Assembly: GCF_000421605.1 (NCBI RefSeq)
Contig: NZ_ATXI01000005.1
Coordinates: forward strand, 1 to 64,000
DNA from: Thermodesulfobacterium thermophilum DSM 1276
GTDB taxonomy: Bacteria > Desulfobacterota > Thermodesulfobacteria > Thermodesulfobacteriales > Thermodesulfobacteriaceae
Length of the DNA stretch: 64,000 nt
Reading direction: 5' to 3'
Shown here: in pieces, positions 50,409-58,621 of the stretch
How positions within the stretch are numbered: the first letter of the stretch is position 1
Layout: the number at the start of each line of letters is the position of its first letter
The notes under the pieces: generated by a model
Told to the model about the DNA's origin: nothing
The model's input: the letters and a program-made list of their open reading frames with translations, nothing else
Database searches by the model: none
Made by a program: the position numbers and the translations under genes

Positions 50409-52478
50409 CTACTCTCTCACTATCTTTACTACTTCTAATACCTCAATGTTAACCTCAAAGGGTATTTCTGCTTGCGAAACTACCGGAACATAATAAAGAC
50501 TTCTTTCTATTAATTTTCTAAGATGTCTTCTTATAGTAGGACTACAGATAATAACAGGGACTATGTTTTTTTGCCCTGCCCTTTCTACTGCTTGGGTTAA
50601 GGCTGCTACTATTTTGCTTCCTATCTTAGGGTCTATCATCAGAAAAACTCCTTGCTCTGTTCTTTGAAGTGATTTTCTTAAGGTTTCTTCTATATCATCT
50701 CCTACTACTAATGCAGGAAGCTTTCCGTCGATTAAATATGGTTTTACTATATACCTGTTTAACTTTTGTCTTACATATTCAGTAAGTACGTCAGGATCTT
50801 TTATAGAGGGAGCATAGTCGCTTATGGTTTCAAAAATGGTGACATAATCTTTCAACGGAATACCCTCTTTTATTAAGTTTTGTAATACCTTTTGGATTAA
50901 AGTTAAATTAGCATTGTTTAAGCATTCTTCAACTATTTTAGGATAATATTTACTCACACTGTCTAAGATCCTTTGAACTTCTTGTTTAGTCAAGAATTCG
51001 TCTGCATGTTTTTTTACCACCTCAGAAAGATGAGTAGTTATAACGGTAGAAAGGGTAACTACGGTAAAACCTGTCATTTCTGCTTCTTCCTTTTGGTCTT
51101 CAGGAATAAAATAGGCTGTCATACCAAAGGTAGGCTCTTTAGTAGGAATGGCTCCAGAAGGAGGAGAGAGGTCAGGGGTTGAGGGAAGAGCCATAAGATA
51201 GTTTGGCATAAGCTCTCCCTTAGCTATTTCGACTCCTTTTATCAGTATCACATATTCTCCAGGTTTGAGACTTAAATTATCTCTTACATGAACAGAAGGG
51301 ATCCTTATCCCTAACTCTTGGGCAAGATGTTTCCTTAAGTTTTTAATCCTTTCAAGTAAATCTCCTCCTCTGTTTTCGTCAGCAAGATAAATCAAAGCAT
51401 ATCCTAACTCTAAGGCCAGAAGTTCTACAGGTCTTATTTCTTCTAATTCAGGTGGAGCTTGTGGAGCCTCTTCTTTAGTTACCTCTTCAGCCTCTACCTT
51501 TTGCTGATTTTTATAGGCTACATATCCTAAAGAAAAAAGGATTACGCTAAAAATAAAGAGAGGTAAAAAGGGAATTCCTGGTATCAAAGCTATAGCTAAA
51601 ACTATACCACTTGCCAACCAAAGTACCTCTGGTTTTTGGGCAAATTGCATTACCAAATCTTTACCAAGCCCTGCTTCTGCTGCAGCCCTACTAACCAAAA
51701 TACCTGCTGAAGTAGAAACAATCAAAGCTGGAATCTGGGAGACTAATCCGTCTCCTATGGTAAGGATGGTATAAGTTTTGGCTGAGGTCGCAAGGTCTAA
51801 ACCTTTTTGTAAAGTTCCGATAAGAATCCCTCCTATAATGTTAATAGAAGTGATAATAAGCCCTGCGATAGCTTCCCCTCTTATAAACTTAGAGGCACCA
51901 TCCATCGCCCCGTAAAAATCAGCTTCCTTAGCGATTTCTTCGCGTCTTCTTTTGGCCTCTTTTTCATCTATTAGACCTGCGTTTAAGTCCGCATCGATAG
52001 CCATCTGTTTCCCTGGCATGGCATCGAGTGTAAACCTGGCTGCTACTTCAGCAATCCTGCCAGCTCCTTTGGTAATAACCACAAAATTTATCAACACCAG
52101 GATTAAAAACACGATAAAACCAACTATATAATTGCCCCCTACCACTACTTCTCCAAAACTTTTAATGATATAACCGGCTGCTACCGTCCCTTCATGACCT
52201 TTAAGAAGGATAACCCTGGTAGTAGCTATGTTCATCGCTAATCTAAAAAGTGTGGTTAAAAGTAAAAGAGCTGGGAAACCTGTAAAATCAAGGGGTTTGT
52301 TAACTTGCATGGTCATGATTAGAATTAACACAGAAACAGAAAGATTAAGGCTTAAGGTAAGATCGATAAGATAAGGAGGAAGAGGAAAAAGCATGATCGC
52401 AAAAAGAACTACTATACCTAAAACAGCAAATATACTATAACGATCTGGAATGTATTTAACTATTAAACTTTTTTCCAT
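50409..52478 (-). CDS. flhA: flagellar export gate protein FlhA
   Basis: The 689-residue protein has about eight N-terminal membrane helices with the FHIPEP-family signature region (GHEGTVAAGYIIKSFGEVVVGG, then DLNAGLIDEKEAKRRR) and a C-terminal cytoplasmic domain ending in VNIEVLEVVKIV. It forms the nonameric ring of the export gate. The length is normal. It overlaps nothing and is 4 bp from flhB. Confidence 0.96.
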   Translation of the reverse strand: MEKSLIVKYIPDRYSIFAVLGIVVLFAIMLFPLPPYLIDLTLSLNLSVSVLILIMTMQVNKPLDFTGFPALLLLTTLFRLAMNIATTRVILLKGHEGTVAAGYIIKSFGEVVVGGNYIVGFIVFLILVLINFVVITKGAGRIAEVAARFTLDAMPGKQMAIDADLNAGLIDEKEAKRRREEIAKEADFYGAMDGASKFIRGEAIAGLIITSINIIGGILIGTLQKGLDLATSAKTYTILTIGDGLVSQIPALIVSTSAGILVSRAAAEAGLGKDLVMQFAQKPEVLWLASGIVLAIALIPGIPFLPLFIFSVILFSLGYVAYKNQQKVEAEEVTKEEAPQAPPELEEIRPVELLALELGYALIYLADENRGGDLLERIKNLRKHLAQELGIRIPSVHVRDNLSLKPGEYVILIKGVEIAKGELMPNYLMALPSTPDLSPPSGAIPTKEPTFGMTAYFIPEDQKEEAEMTGFTVVTLSTVITTHLSEVVKKHADEFLTKQEVQRILDSVSKYYPKIVEECLNNANLTLIQKVLQNLIKEGIPLKDYVTIFETISDYAPSIKDPDVLTEYVRQKLNRYIVKPYLIDGKLPALVVGDDIEETLRKSLQRTEQGVFLMIDPKIGSKIVAALTQAVERAGQKNIVPVIICSPTIRRHLRKLIERSLYYVPVVSQAEIPFEVNIEVLEVVKIVRE

Positions 52479-52482
52479 CTGT

Positions 52483-53553
52483 TTACATCACCTTTTTGTT
52501 TTTTAGTTTATATACATAAGCCAAAACCTTGGCTACTACCTGATAAAGGTCTTGAGGAATATATTCTCCTAAATCTACTTTTTCATAAAGAAGCCTGGCT
52601 AAAGGTGGGTCTTCATAGATAGGTACTTTATGTTCTTTAGCGATTTCCTTTATTTTTTGAGCAAGAAAATCTTTACCTTTAGCTACTACCTGTGGAGCCG
52701 GATCTTTACCTATTTCATATTTAAGAGCTACAGCATAGTGGGTGGGGTTGGTAATAACCACATCTGCCTTGGGTACCTCGGCAAGCATCCTTCTTCTTGC
52801 CATCTCTCTTTGCTTTTGTCTTATCTTAGCCTTAACTAACGGGTCTCCTTCAGTCTGTTTAATCTCTTCTTTTAACTCTTTCCTGGTAAGTCTTAATTTT
52901 TTATCTAAATCCCAACGAGCATAAAGCCAATCAAGAATTCCTAAAAAAACAAGAAGTACCAAAAGCTTAGAAATAAAATCTTTTAAAAATACCTTAAAAC
53001 TAAACGCTAAATAATTAGGAGAAACTCCAAAGAGTTTTAAGATATAAGGAAGATATTTTGCTATTATAAAATAAGAAACACCTGTGATGATGGCGAGTTT
53101 AACGATAACCTTTAATAGTTCAAACACAGCGGTAAGAGAAAAAAATCTTTTAAACCCAGAAACTGGGTTAATTCTGTCAAAATTTAACCCGATGGCTTGA
53201 GAAGCCAAAACTCCACCTCCGGTTTGCAAAAGGTAAACCAAAATCACCACAAAACAAAGTATAAAAAAGAAAGGTAAAAGAACCTTTCCTAAGGTTTTAA
53301 GCAAAAAATGTGCCAAATATATTAAAAAGGAGAGATTTAAGTCTGTGTAGTAACTGTTTATGCAGTGATAAAAAATTAGGTAAAACTGCTGAAAAAACAA
53401 AAAACTTAACAACATAAAGCCAAAAAAGCCGGTACCTAATACTGCTACTGAGGAAAGTTCACGGCTCTTGACAATCTGTCCTCTTTTTCTGGCTTCCTCT
53501 CGCCGTCGAGGTGTAGGCTCTTCTGTCCTTTCCTCAAAAGGCTCTTCTGGCAT
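52483..53553 (-). CDS. flhB: flagellar export switch protein FlhB
   Basis: The 356-residue protein has an N-terminal EERTEEPTPRRREEARKRGQ, four membrane helices, and the autocleavage motif NPTHYAVALKY (cut between Asn and Pro). Cleavage switches export from rod/hook to filament substrates. It follows fliR with 14 bp. Confidence 0.96.
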   Translation of the reverse strand: MPEEPFEERTEEPTPRRREEARKRGQIVKSRELSSVAVLGTGFFGFMLLSFLFFQQFYLIFYHCINSYYTDLNLSFLIYLAHFLLKTLGKVLLPFFFILCFVVILVYLLQTGGGVLASQAIGLNFDRINPVSGFKRFFSLTAVFELLKVIVKLAIITGVSYFIIAKYLPYILKLFGVSPNYLAFSFKVFLKDFISKLLVLLVFLGILDWLYARWDLDKKLRLTRKELKEEIKQTEGDPLVKAKIRQKQREMARRRMLAEVPKADVVITNPTHYAVALKYEIGKDPAPQVVAKGKDFLAQKIKEIAKEHKVPIYEDPPLARLLYEKVDLGEYIPQDLYQVVAKVLAYVYKLKNKKVM

Positions 53554-53567
53554 ATGTTTCTACCTCT

Positions 53568-54344
53568 TTACCTAAAATATACTAAAATGCCATGTAACAG
53601 GTTAAAATAATTTTTAAGGCTTGGTACCATTATTTTAGGCAATAAGACCAACATAAGTCCAAAAAAGATTAAACCTATACCTATGGTTAGAGGAAAACTT
53701 ACAAACATGATATTTATCTGGGGTAGTAACCTACCCACTATAGCCAAGCTTATGTAAACTAACATCATAAGCACCATCAATGGAGCAAGAAACCTTATTC
53801 CTAGATCAAACATCAATCGGCTTTTTTTTACCACCAAAAGCCCAAGATTGTTGTCTAACCAAAAACTTCCAGGAGGAATTTTTTCAAAACTATAATAGAT
53901 AAAACTTATCAGATAGTGGTGAAAGTCAAACGTAAAAAACACAAGAAGAAAGATGATGTAGACAAACTGAGAGATTACAGGTAAGCTAAAGCCTGAAAGA
54001 GGGTCTATGGTTTGGGTAATACCAAATCCCATCTGATATCCTACCAGTTCGCCTCCTACCTGAATCCCAGCTAAGATAATCCTAAAAAGCAAAGATACCA
54101 TAAAGATAAACAGAAAATCCGACACAAGCCATAAAAAGAGTTGATAGACGTTAAAAGACGAAGGGATGTTTATCTTAAGCACCGGGGTTAAAACCAATCC
54201 CAAAACTAAAGAAAGGGCTATCCTATTTTTAGTAGGAAAATAAACTGCCCCAAACACAGGAAAAAGCACAAAAAGAAGGAGGATTCTATAAAAAACCAAA
54301 AAAAACAGAAAAACCTGATTGTTAATCAATTCTAAAAGCTCCAT
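53568..54344 (-). CDS. fliR: flagellar export protein FliR
   Basis: The 258-residue membrane protein has about six helices. ILAGIQVGGELVGYQMGFG and IDPLSGFSLPVISQFVYI are family-typical. It is part of the FliPQR export channel core. It is 7 bp from fliQ. Confidence 0.94.
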   Translation of the reverse strand: MELLELINNQVFLFFLVFYRILLLFVLFPVFGAVYFPTKNRIALSLVLGLVLTPVLKINIPSSFNVYQLFLWLVSDFLFIFMVSLLFRIILAGIQVGGELVGYQMGFGITQTIDPLSGFSLPVISQFVYIIFLLVFFTFDFHHYLISFIYYSFEKIPPGSFWLDNNLGLLVVKKSRLMFDLGIRFLAPLMVLMMLVYISLAIVGRLLPQINIMFVSFPLTIGIGLIFFGLMLVLLPKIMVPSLKNYFNLLHGILVYFR

Positions 54345-54351
54345 CCTATCT

Positions 54352-54621
54352 TCAACTAATAAAATTTGGAATGTTTAAAATTAGATTTTCAGTAAAGGAA
54401 GTCAGTTTCTTTAATAACCAAGGCAAGGTTAACACAAACACAACAATAAGCGCCAAAATTTTGGGAACAAAAGTAAGGGTCATTTCTTGGATTTGGGTTA
54501 CTGCCTGTAAGATACTGATGACCAAACCAACGATCAAAGCAGTAAGCAAAAAGGGGCCAGAAACCAAAATACAAAGTTTAATAGATTCTTTAGCTAATGT
54601 CAAAATGGTGGCATCTGTCAT
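54352..54621 (-). CDS. fliQ: flagellar export protein FliQ
   Basis: The 89-residue protein has two membrane helices, with LILTLAKESI-like ILTLAKESIKLCILVSGP and LQAVTQIQEMTLTFVPKI, the FliQ signature. I set the start at ATG 54621, where family length is matched and AAAGGAGG is about 11 bp upstream. Longer readings to 54681 run into fliP. Confidence 0.94.
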   Translation of the reverse strand: MTDATILTLAKESIKLCILVSGPFLLTALIVGLVISILQAVTQIQEMTLTFVPKILALIVVFVLTLPWLLKKLTSFTENLILNIPNFIS

Positions 54622-54638
54622 TTTGTCAACATCCTCCT

Positions 54639-55337
54639 TTAATGAAAACTTTTTACTAAAGACATTACGAGCAAATTCCATCCATCAACCAGCACAAACA
54701 ACAAAAGTTTTACTGGAAGAGAGATCATCATAGGTGGGAGCATCAAGACTCCCATGGAAATTAACACACTTGAAATCACCACATCTATTATCAAAAAGGG
54801 TATGTATAATAAAAATCCTATCTGAAAGGCGGTTTTTAACTCACTTATCATAAAGGCTGGTACCAAAGTAAAAAAAGATACGTCATCAGGTGTTCTTGGA
54901 CGCTCCTCTTGTCTGAGTTTAATAAAAAGTGCTAAGTCTTTTTCTCTGGTATTTTTTAACATAAAGTCTTTAAAAGGTTTTTGAGCTCTTTCCAGAAACT
55001 CTTTATCTCCTATCTGTTTATTAAGGTAAGGTATAAAAGCCTGTTCATAGACAGCTTTAAAGGTAGGGGTCATGATAAAAAAGGTGAGAAAAAGGGCTAA
55101 AGAAATTAAAACCTGGTTAGGAGGAGTTTGTTGGGTACCTATGGCGTGTCTTAAGATCGAAAAAACCACCACCAATCGGGTAAAAGAGGTTAGCATCAAA
55201 AGAAGGGCTGGAGCTATAGATAAAACAGTAAGTAAAATAAGTACTTGTACGATAGTAGAAAACTGTTCTGGGGTTTTAGCAGTTTCAACCCCTATCTTAA
55301 CTGTAGGTAAAGCAATGGCCAAAAAACTAACCATCAT
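54639..55337 (-). CDS. fliP: flagellar export protein FliP
   Basis: The 232-residue protein has SIAPALLLMLTSFTRLVVVFSILRHAIG and IGFLLYIPFLIIDVVISSVLISMGVLMLPP, the two FliP signatures. The N-terminal signal segment is shorter than in E. coli. The gene overlaps the end of fliO by 11 bp. Confidence 0.95.
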   Translation of the reverse strand: MMVSFLAIALPTVKIGVETAKTPEQFSTIVQVLILLTVLSIAPALLLMLTSFTRLVVVFSILRHAIGTQQTPPNQVLISLALFLTFFIMTPTFKAVYEQAFIPYLNKQIGDKEFLERAQKPFKDFMLKNTREKDLALFIKLRQEERPRTPDDVSFFTLVPAFMISELKTAFQIGFLLYIPFLIIDVVISSVLISMGVLMLPPMMISLPVKLLLFVLVDGWNLLVMSLVKSFH

Positions 55338-55578
55338 GCTTTATCTCCCCTAAAAGGTTAAACCCTTTATCTGAATATCCTACCAAAAATTTTTTACCTT
55401 CAACCTCTATTAGCAAAATTTGTGCCTTATAACTTATAGGTTTAACCGCTAAAACTTTGATCGGGCTTTCTGACATATTTTTGACAGTATATTTTTTGTA
55501 AAAATGGAGGGCTATAGGAAATAGGCTTAAAATAAGCAGTAAGATTCCTATACTTTGTAAATAATAAAACCATTCCAT
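55327..55578 (-). CDS. fliO: flagellar protein FliO
   Basis: The 83-residue protein has one N-terminal membrane helix (LLILSLFPIALHFY) and a small cytoplasmic beta domain (IKVLAVKPISYKAQILLIEVEGKKFLVGYS) that matches the FliO core. FliO helps assemble FliP. It lies between fliN and fliP in the normal gene order, which supports the call. Confidence 0.85.
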   Translation of the reverse strand: MEWFYYLQSIGILLLILSLFPIALHFYKKYTVKNMSESPIKVLAVKPISYKAQILLIEVEGKKFLVGYSDKGFNLLGEIKHDG

Positions 55579-55581
55579 AGG

Positions 55582-56103
55582 CTAAGACCCCAGTTTTTTA
55601 ATCCTATCTTGAGCGCTTATGATCTCAGTAATTCTTACCCCGAACCTATCGTTTACTACCACTACCTCTCCTTTTGCCATCAGTTTGCCGTTTACATAGA
55701 CCTCTACAGGTTCTCCGGCAAACTTTTCTAACTCGATGATAGAACCTTGGTTGAGTTTTAGCAGATCTCTTATTAGCATTTTGTTTCTACCTATTTCTAC
55801 CGAAATCTCTAAGGGTATGTCTAAAATAAACTCTAAGTCTGGATGTAAACCTCCTTTTTGGGTTGGGCTAAGTTCCTCAAAGCTGGCTGGCTGTGTAGGA
55901 GGTCTTTCTTTAACTGAGGGTTCTTTAGGTTGAAAAAGGTCGTGGGATGGATCTTTAGAAACGGTTTGAACGCTTTCTTCTTGAGTTTCTGGAGTTCCAG
56001 CTTGAGCCTCTTTTAAAGCCTCTTCCCACATGGCCATCAAATCTTCAGGACTAAGGGATGTTTTTTCTTGGGTTTGTCCGTTAATCTTTTCTTCTTCAGC
56101 CAT
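55582..56103 (-). CDS. fliN: flagellar motor switch protein FliN
   Basis: The 173-residue protein has an acidic, disordered N-terminal 85 residues and a C-terminal SpoA domain: LEFILDIPLEISVEIGRNKMLIRDLLKLNQGSI. It builds the C-ring with FliM. It follows fliM with 19 bp. Confidence 0.95.
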   Translation of the reverse strand: MAEEEKINGQTQEKTSLSPEDLMAMWEEALKEAQAGTPETQEESVQTVSKDPSHDLFQPKEPSVKERPPTQPASFEELSPTQKGGLHPDLEFILDIPLEISVEIGRNKMLIRDLLKLNQGSIIELEKFAGEPVEVYVNGKLMAKGEVVVVNDRFGVRITEIISAQDRIKKLGS

Positions 56104-56122
56104 TTATGTTCCCCCTGATTTC

Positions 56123-57112
56123 TTATTTTTCTATATCTTCTGGATTTTCTGAAGACAAAAATTTGTCTACCTGAATAGCAAGGTGGTTTTTAAAAACCCC
56201 TAATTTGCCTAAAATTTTAGGAACCCCTTCTATATAAACCTCTATAGGTTCTTCTACTTTTTTATCAAGGATTACCACATCTCCTACCTCAAGGTTGACT
56301 AAATCTTCTAAAGTAATGGTGCCTTTTCCTAAAAGGGCTTTTAACTGAACACTACTGTTAAGAATATAGGTTTCTAAGTTCTTTTTCCAGGTTAAGTCTA
56401 CATATTCTTCTAACTGATAAGGGGAATAAAGCTTATCTTTTATTGGTTGTAAGGTGCTTAGAGAATAACAAAAGAGTATCTTTCCGCTGATAGATTCAAG
56501 CTCTAACGTGTAACCAGTAACTACCACAGTTTCTTCAGGCATAAGTACCCTTGCAAACTGTGGGTTTACTTCACCTCTAATATATTTAGGTTTTACAGGA
56601 TAGAAGTTTTTCCAAGCCTTTTCTAACTCGTTAAAAATAAGATCCACCACTTTTTTCAAAAGTCTTTGTTCTATTGGTGTAAATTCTCTTCCCTCAACCT
56701 TGGTGTGTTTTCTTTCTCCCCCTAAAAACCTTTCTATAAACAGAAAGGCCAAAGTAGCATCGATAATAAGAAGGGATTGCCCTTTAAGAGGTTCTAATTT
56801 AAAGATATGGATGGAGGTAGGTACAGGAATTTTGTTTAAAAAATCTTTGAACCTTTCCATCTGAAGGGGTAAATTCGAGATGTCTAACATTTCCCTTAAA
56901 AAGGTAGAAAGCTGTATCCTTAAGCTTCGAGCAAGTTGTTCATTGATAACCTCAAGGCCTGGGATCTTAAGACGGGTAGATATGGTATAGTTTCTAAAGT
57001 CAAAAGACTTAGCCTTAACCTCTTCTTTAACCTCTGGGGTAGTATCTATCTTGCCTTCAGAAAGTCCAGAAAGTAACGCATCTATTTCATCTTGGCTGAG
57101 TATTTTTTCCAT
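56123..57112 (-). CDS. fliM: flagellar motor switch protein FliM
   Basis: The 329-residue protein starts with LSQDEIDALLSGL, the CheY-P-binding peptide. The middle CheC-like domain has RLKIPGLEVINEQLARSLR, and a SpoA domain ends the protein. It links chemotaxis signalling to rotation direction. It is 2 bp after fliL. Confidence 0.96.
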   Translation of the reverse strand: MEKILSQDEIDALLSGLSEGKIDTTPEVKEEVKAKSFDFRNYTISTRLKIPGLEVINEQLARSLRIQLSTFLREMLDISNLPLQMERFKDFLNKIPVPTSIHIFKLEPLKGQSLLIIDATLAFLFIERFLGGERKHTKVEGREFTPIEQRLLKKVVDLIFNELEKAWKNFYPVKPKYIRGEVNPQFARVLMPEETVVVTGYTLELESISGKILFCYSLSTLQPIKDKLYSPYQLEEYVDLTWKKNLETYILNSSVQLKALLGKGTITLEDLVNLEVGDVVILDKKVEEPIEVYIEGVPKILGKLGVFKNHLAIQVDKFLSSENPEDIEK

Positions 57113-57114
57113 AA

Positions 57115-57612
57115 CTACTCCACTATGTATTGGGTTATGTAAACGGCTTGTAAAATTTCATCTCCTAAAGCTTCGTTGATCTTCATCAAAAGATCTTTTT
57201 TTATCGTCTCTTTAGCCTCTGGCTGAATTACCTCTTCTGGAGTTTTACTACTAAGATAGGTGATGATTACGTCTCTTATCATCGGTTCTTTTGTTTTAAT
57301 CTCTTCTTCTGCCTTTTTATCCGCTACCCCTAAGGCTAACCTTACTTGAAGATATCGTTTACCTGTAGGGTCCAAGAGATTTACCACCACTGGTTCCATA
57401 GGATAGATAACCTTAACTTCAACCTTTTCTTTTTTAGCTCCTTTTTTTCCTTCTCCCTTTTCTTCTCCTTTTTTCCCCATCAAAAATAAAATCACCCCAG
57501 AAGCCAGAGCTATTACCAAAACACCCAACAACAACAATAATAAAAATTTCTTTTTTCCTCCTTTTTTCTCAGATGCCTGCTTCTCCGCCCCTTCTTTGAC
57601 CTCTTCTGCCAT
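57115..57612 (-). CDS. fliL: flagellar basal body-associated protein FliL
   Basis: The 165-residue protein has a Lys/Glu-rich N-terminus, one membrane helix (FLLLLLLGVLVIALASGVILFLM) and a periplasmic domain (YPMEPVVVNLLDPTGKRYLQVRLALGV). It associates with the stator and is needed for strong torque. It is first in the flagellar run and has an AGGAGGGAG ribosome site. Confidence 0.94.
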   Translation of the reverse strand: MAEEVKEGAEKQASEKKGGKKKFLLLLLLGVLVIALASGVILFLMGKKGEEKGEGKKGAKKEKVEVKVIYPMEPVVVNLLDPTGKRYLQVRLALGVADKKAEEEIKTKEPMIRDVIITYLSSKTPEEVIQPEAKETIKKDLLMKINEALGDEILQAVYITQYIVE

Positions 57613-57640
57613 AACTCCCTCCTAACTTTTTAGAAGTTTT

Positions 57641-57657
57641 ATCAAAAATTATGCCAA
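57641..57657 (-). promoter_or_regulatory. possible sigma-54 promoter for the fliL operon
   Basis: On the minus strand TTGGCAT (57657-57651) and TTGAT (57645-57641) are spaced like the sigma-54 -24/-12 elements (TTGGCA...TTGCW). The normally invariant C in the -12 element is A here, so this is one step off consensus. No clear sigma-70 promoter is closer to fliL. Confidence 0.45.
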
Positions 57658-57709
57658 GTTTTTTAGGGGTTGAATTTTGCTAAAAACATTCGGGTTTTTC
57701 TTTTTTTCC

Positions 57710-57741
57710 TGTCAAAAAATTAACATAATTGTCAAAAAATT
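57710..57741 (-). repeat. 12-bp direct repeat upstream of the flagellar operon
   Basis: TGTCAAAAAATT occurs at 57710-57721 and again at 57730-57741, a 20-bp period (about two helical turns), 100-130 bp upstream of fliL. It could be an activator-binding site or hold two -35-like TTGACA boxes on the minus strand. The rest of the gap from 57613 to 57827 shows nothing else. Confidence 0.5.
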
Positions 57742-57827
57742 TATAAAACAAGAGTTTTTAAATAAAAAGATAGTGAGTTTATTAAATATGACAAGTGATT
57801 TTATGAGATAGTGGTGAAAAAAAAAGA

Positions 57828-57921
57828 TGGCGGAGGGGGCGGGATTCGAACCCGCGGTACGGGTTTTAGCCCGTACATGCGATTTCCAGTCGCACCCCTT
57901 CGTCCACTCGGGCACCCCTCC
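57828..57921 (-). tRNA. tRNA-Ser (GGA)
   Basis: The reverse complement folds as a class II tRNA. The acceptor is GGAGGGG with CCCCCTCC, the anticodon stem GCGAC/ATCGC with loop TGGAAAT gives anticodon GGA, and a long variable arm (TGTACGGGCT...AGCCCGTAC) is typical of tRNA-Ser. The discriminator is G, and CCA is encoded at 57830-57828. A T9 run follows at once and may end transcription. Confidence 0.97.
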
Positions 57922-57934
57922 AAAACTCGTTTAC

Positions 57935-57963
57935 ATTTTAAAGCCTAATCAAGGTTTTGACAA
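57935..57963 (-). promoter_or_regulatory. promoter of tRNA-Ser
   Basis: On the minus strand TTGTCA (57963-57958) and TAAAAT (57940-57935) are 17 bp apart and place the start just before the tRNA. It lies in the gap after bioY. Confidence 0.65.
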
Positions 57964-57970
57964 GAGGTTT

Positions 57971-58555
57971 TTAGAACTTTTTAAAAATAAACTTTAAGAG
58001 AGAAACTACTAAAAAGATTTTTAACAGGTCTCCGTAGATAAAGGGTAGACTTCCTATATTCAATAAAACCTTTAAGTCAGAAATTTTTAAAACCCAGCCT
58101 AACCAAACCAGTCCCAAAAGATGAATAATCCCAAAATTTACTAAGGTTAAAAGCAAAACAACTCCTGAAAAACTCTTAGCCCATTGAAATCTATGATATA
58201 TCAAGCTAACTATCAAACTTGCAGGAAGAAAACTTAATAGATAACCTCCTGTAGGTCCCAAAAATGTTAAAAAACCACCAGTTAACCCTGCAAACCAGGG
58301 AAACCCTACCCCACCTAAAAACAAATAGAAAAAATTAGCTAAACCACATCTAAAGGGAGAAAATAAAAGAGCAGTCATAAAAACTCCAAAGGTCTGAAAG
58401 GTTACCGGTACAGGAGAAAAAGGAAGATAAAACTTAAGGTTAGAACAAATACCTATCAAAAGAGCTCCAATTAGTCCCCAAAAAATTTCTACCTTAATAT
58501 TACTTTGTTTAAAAACTTCTGAACTTAAAACTGACATCTCTAAAGTCCTTTTCAT
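57971..58555 (-). CDS. bioY: biotin transporter BioY
   Basis: The 194-residue membrane protein has about six helices. The family signatures LPFSPVPVTFQTFGVFMTALL and FLGGVGFPWFAGLTGGFLTFLGPTGGYLLSF are both present. BioY is the biotin-binding S-component of ECF importers, which can use a shared ATPase module; no bioMN genes are adjacent. A CAGGAGGG ribosome site precedes the ATG, and a BirA-like operator lies just upstream. Confidence 0.95.
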   Translation of the reverse strand: MKRTLEMSVLSSEVFKQSNIKVEIFWGLIGALLIGICSNLKFYLPFSPVPVTFQTFGVFMTALLFSPFRCGLANFFYLFLGGVGFPWFAGLTGGFLTFLGPTGGYLLSFLPASLIVSLIYHRFQWAKSFSGVVLLLTLVNFGIIHLLGLVWLGWVLKISDLKVLLNIGSLPFIYGDLLKIFLVVSLLKFIFKKF

Positions 58556-58586
58556 AGTAGCCCTCCTGGTTGTAAGATAGGATTTT

Positions 58587-58616
58587 AGTTAACTTAATAT
58601 TATATCCTGGTTAACC
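58587..58616 (-). promoter_or_regulatory. BirA-like operator over the bioY promoter
   Basis: On the minus strand GGTTAACC (58616-58609) and AGTTAACT (58594-58587) are separated by 14 bp. The spacing and half-site core agree with BirA operators (TTAACC, 14-16 bp, GGTTAA), with one mismatched base in the second half. A TATAAT -10 box (58604-58599) lies between the halves. Bound BirA would block bioY when biotin is plentiful. No birA gene is in the window. Confidence 0.65.
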
Positions 58617-58621
58617 AAAAA

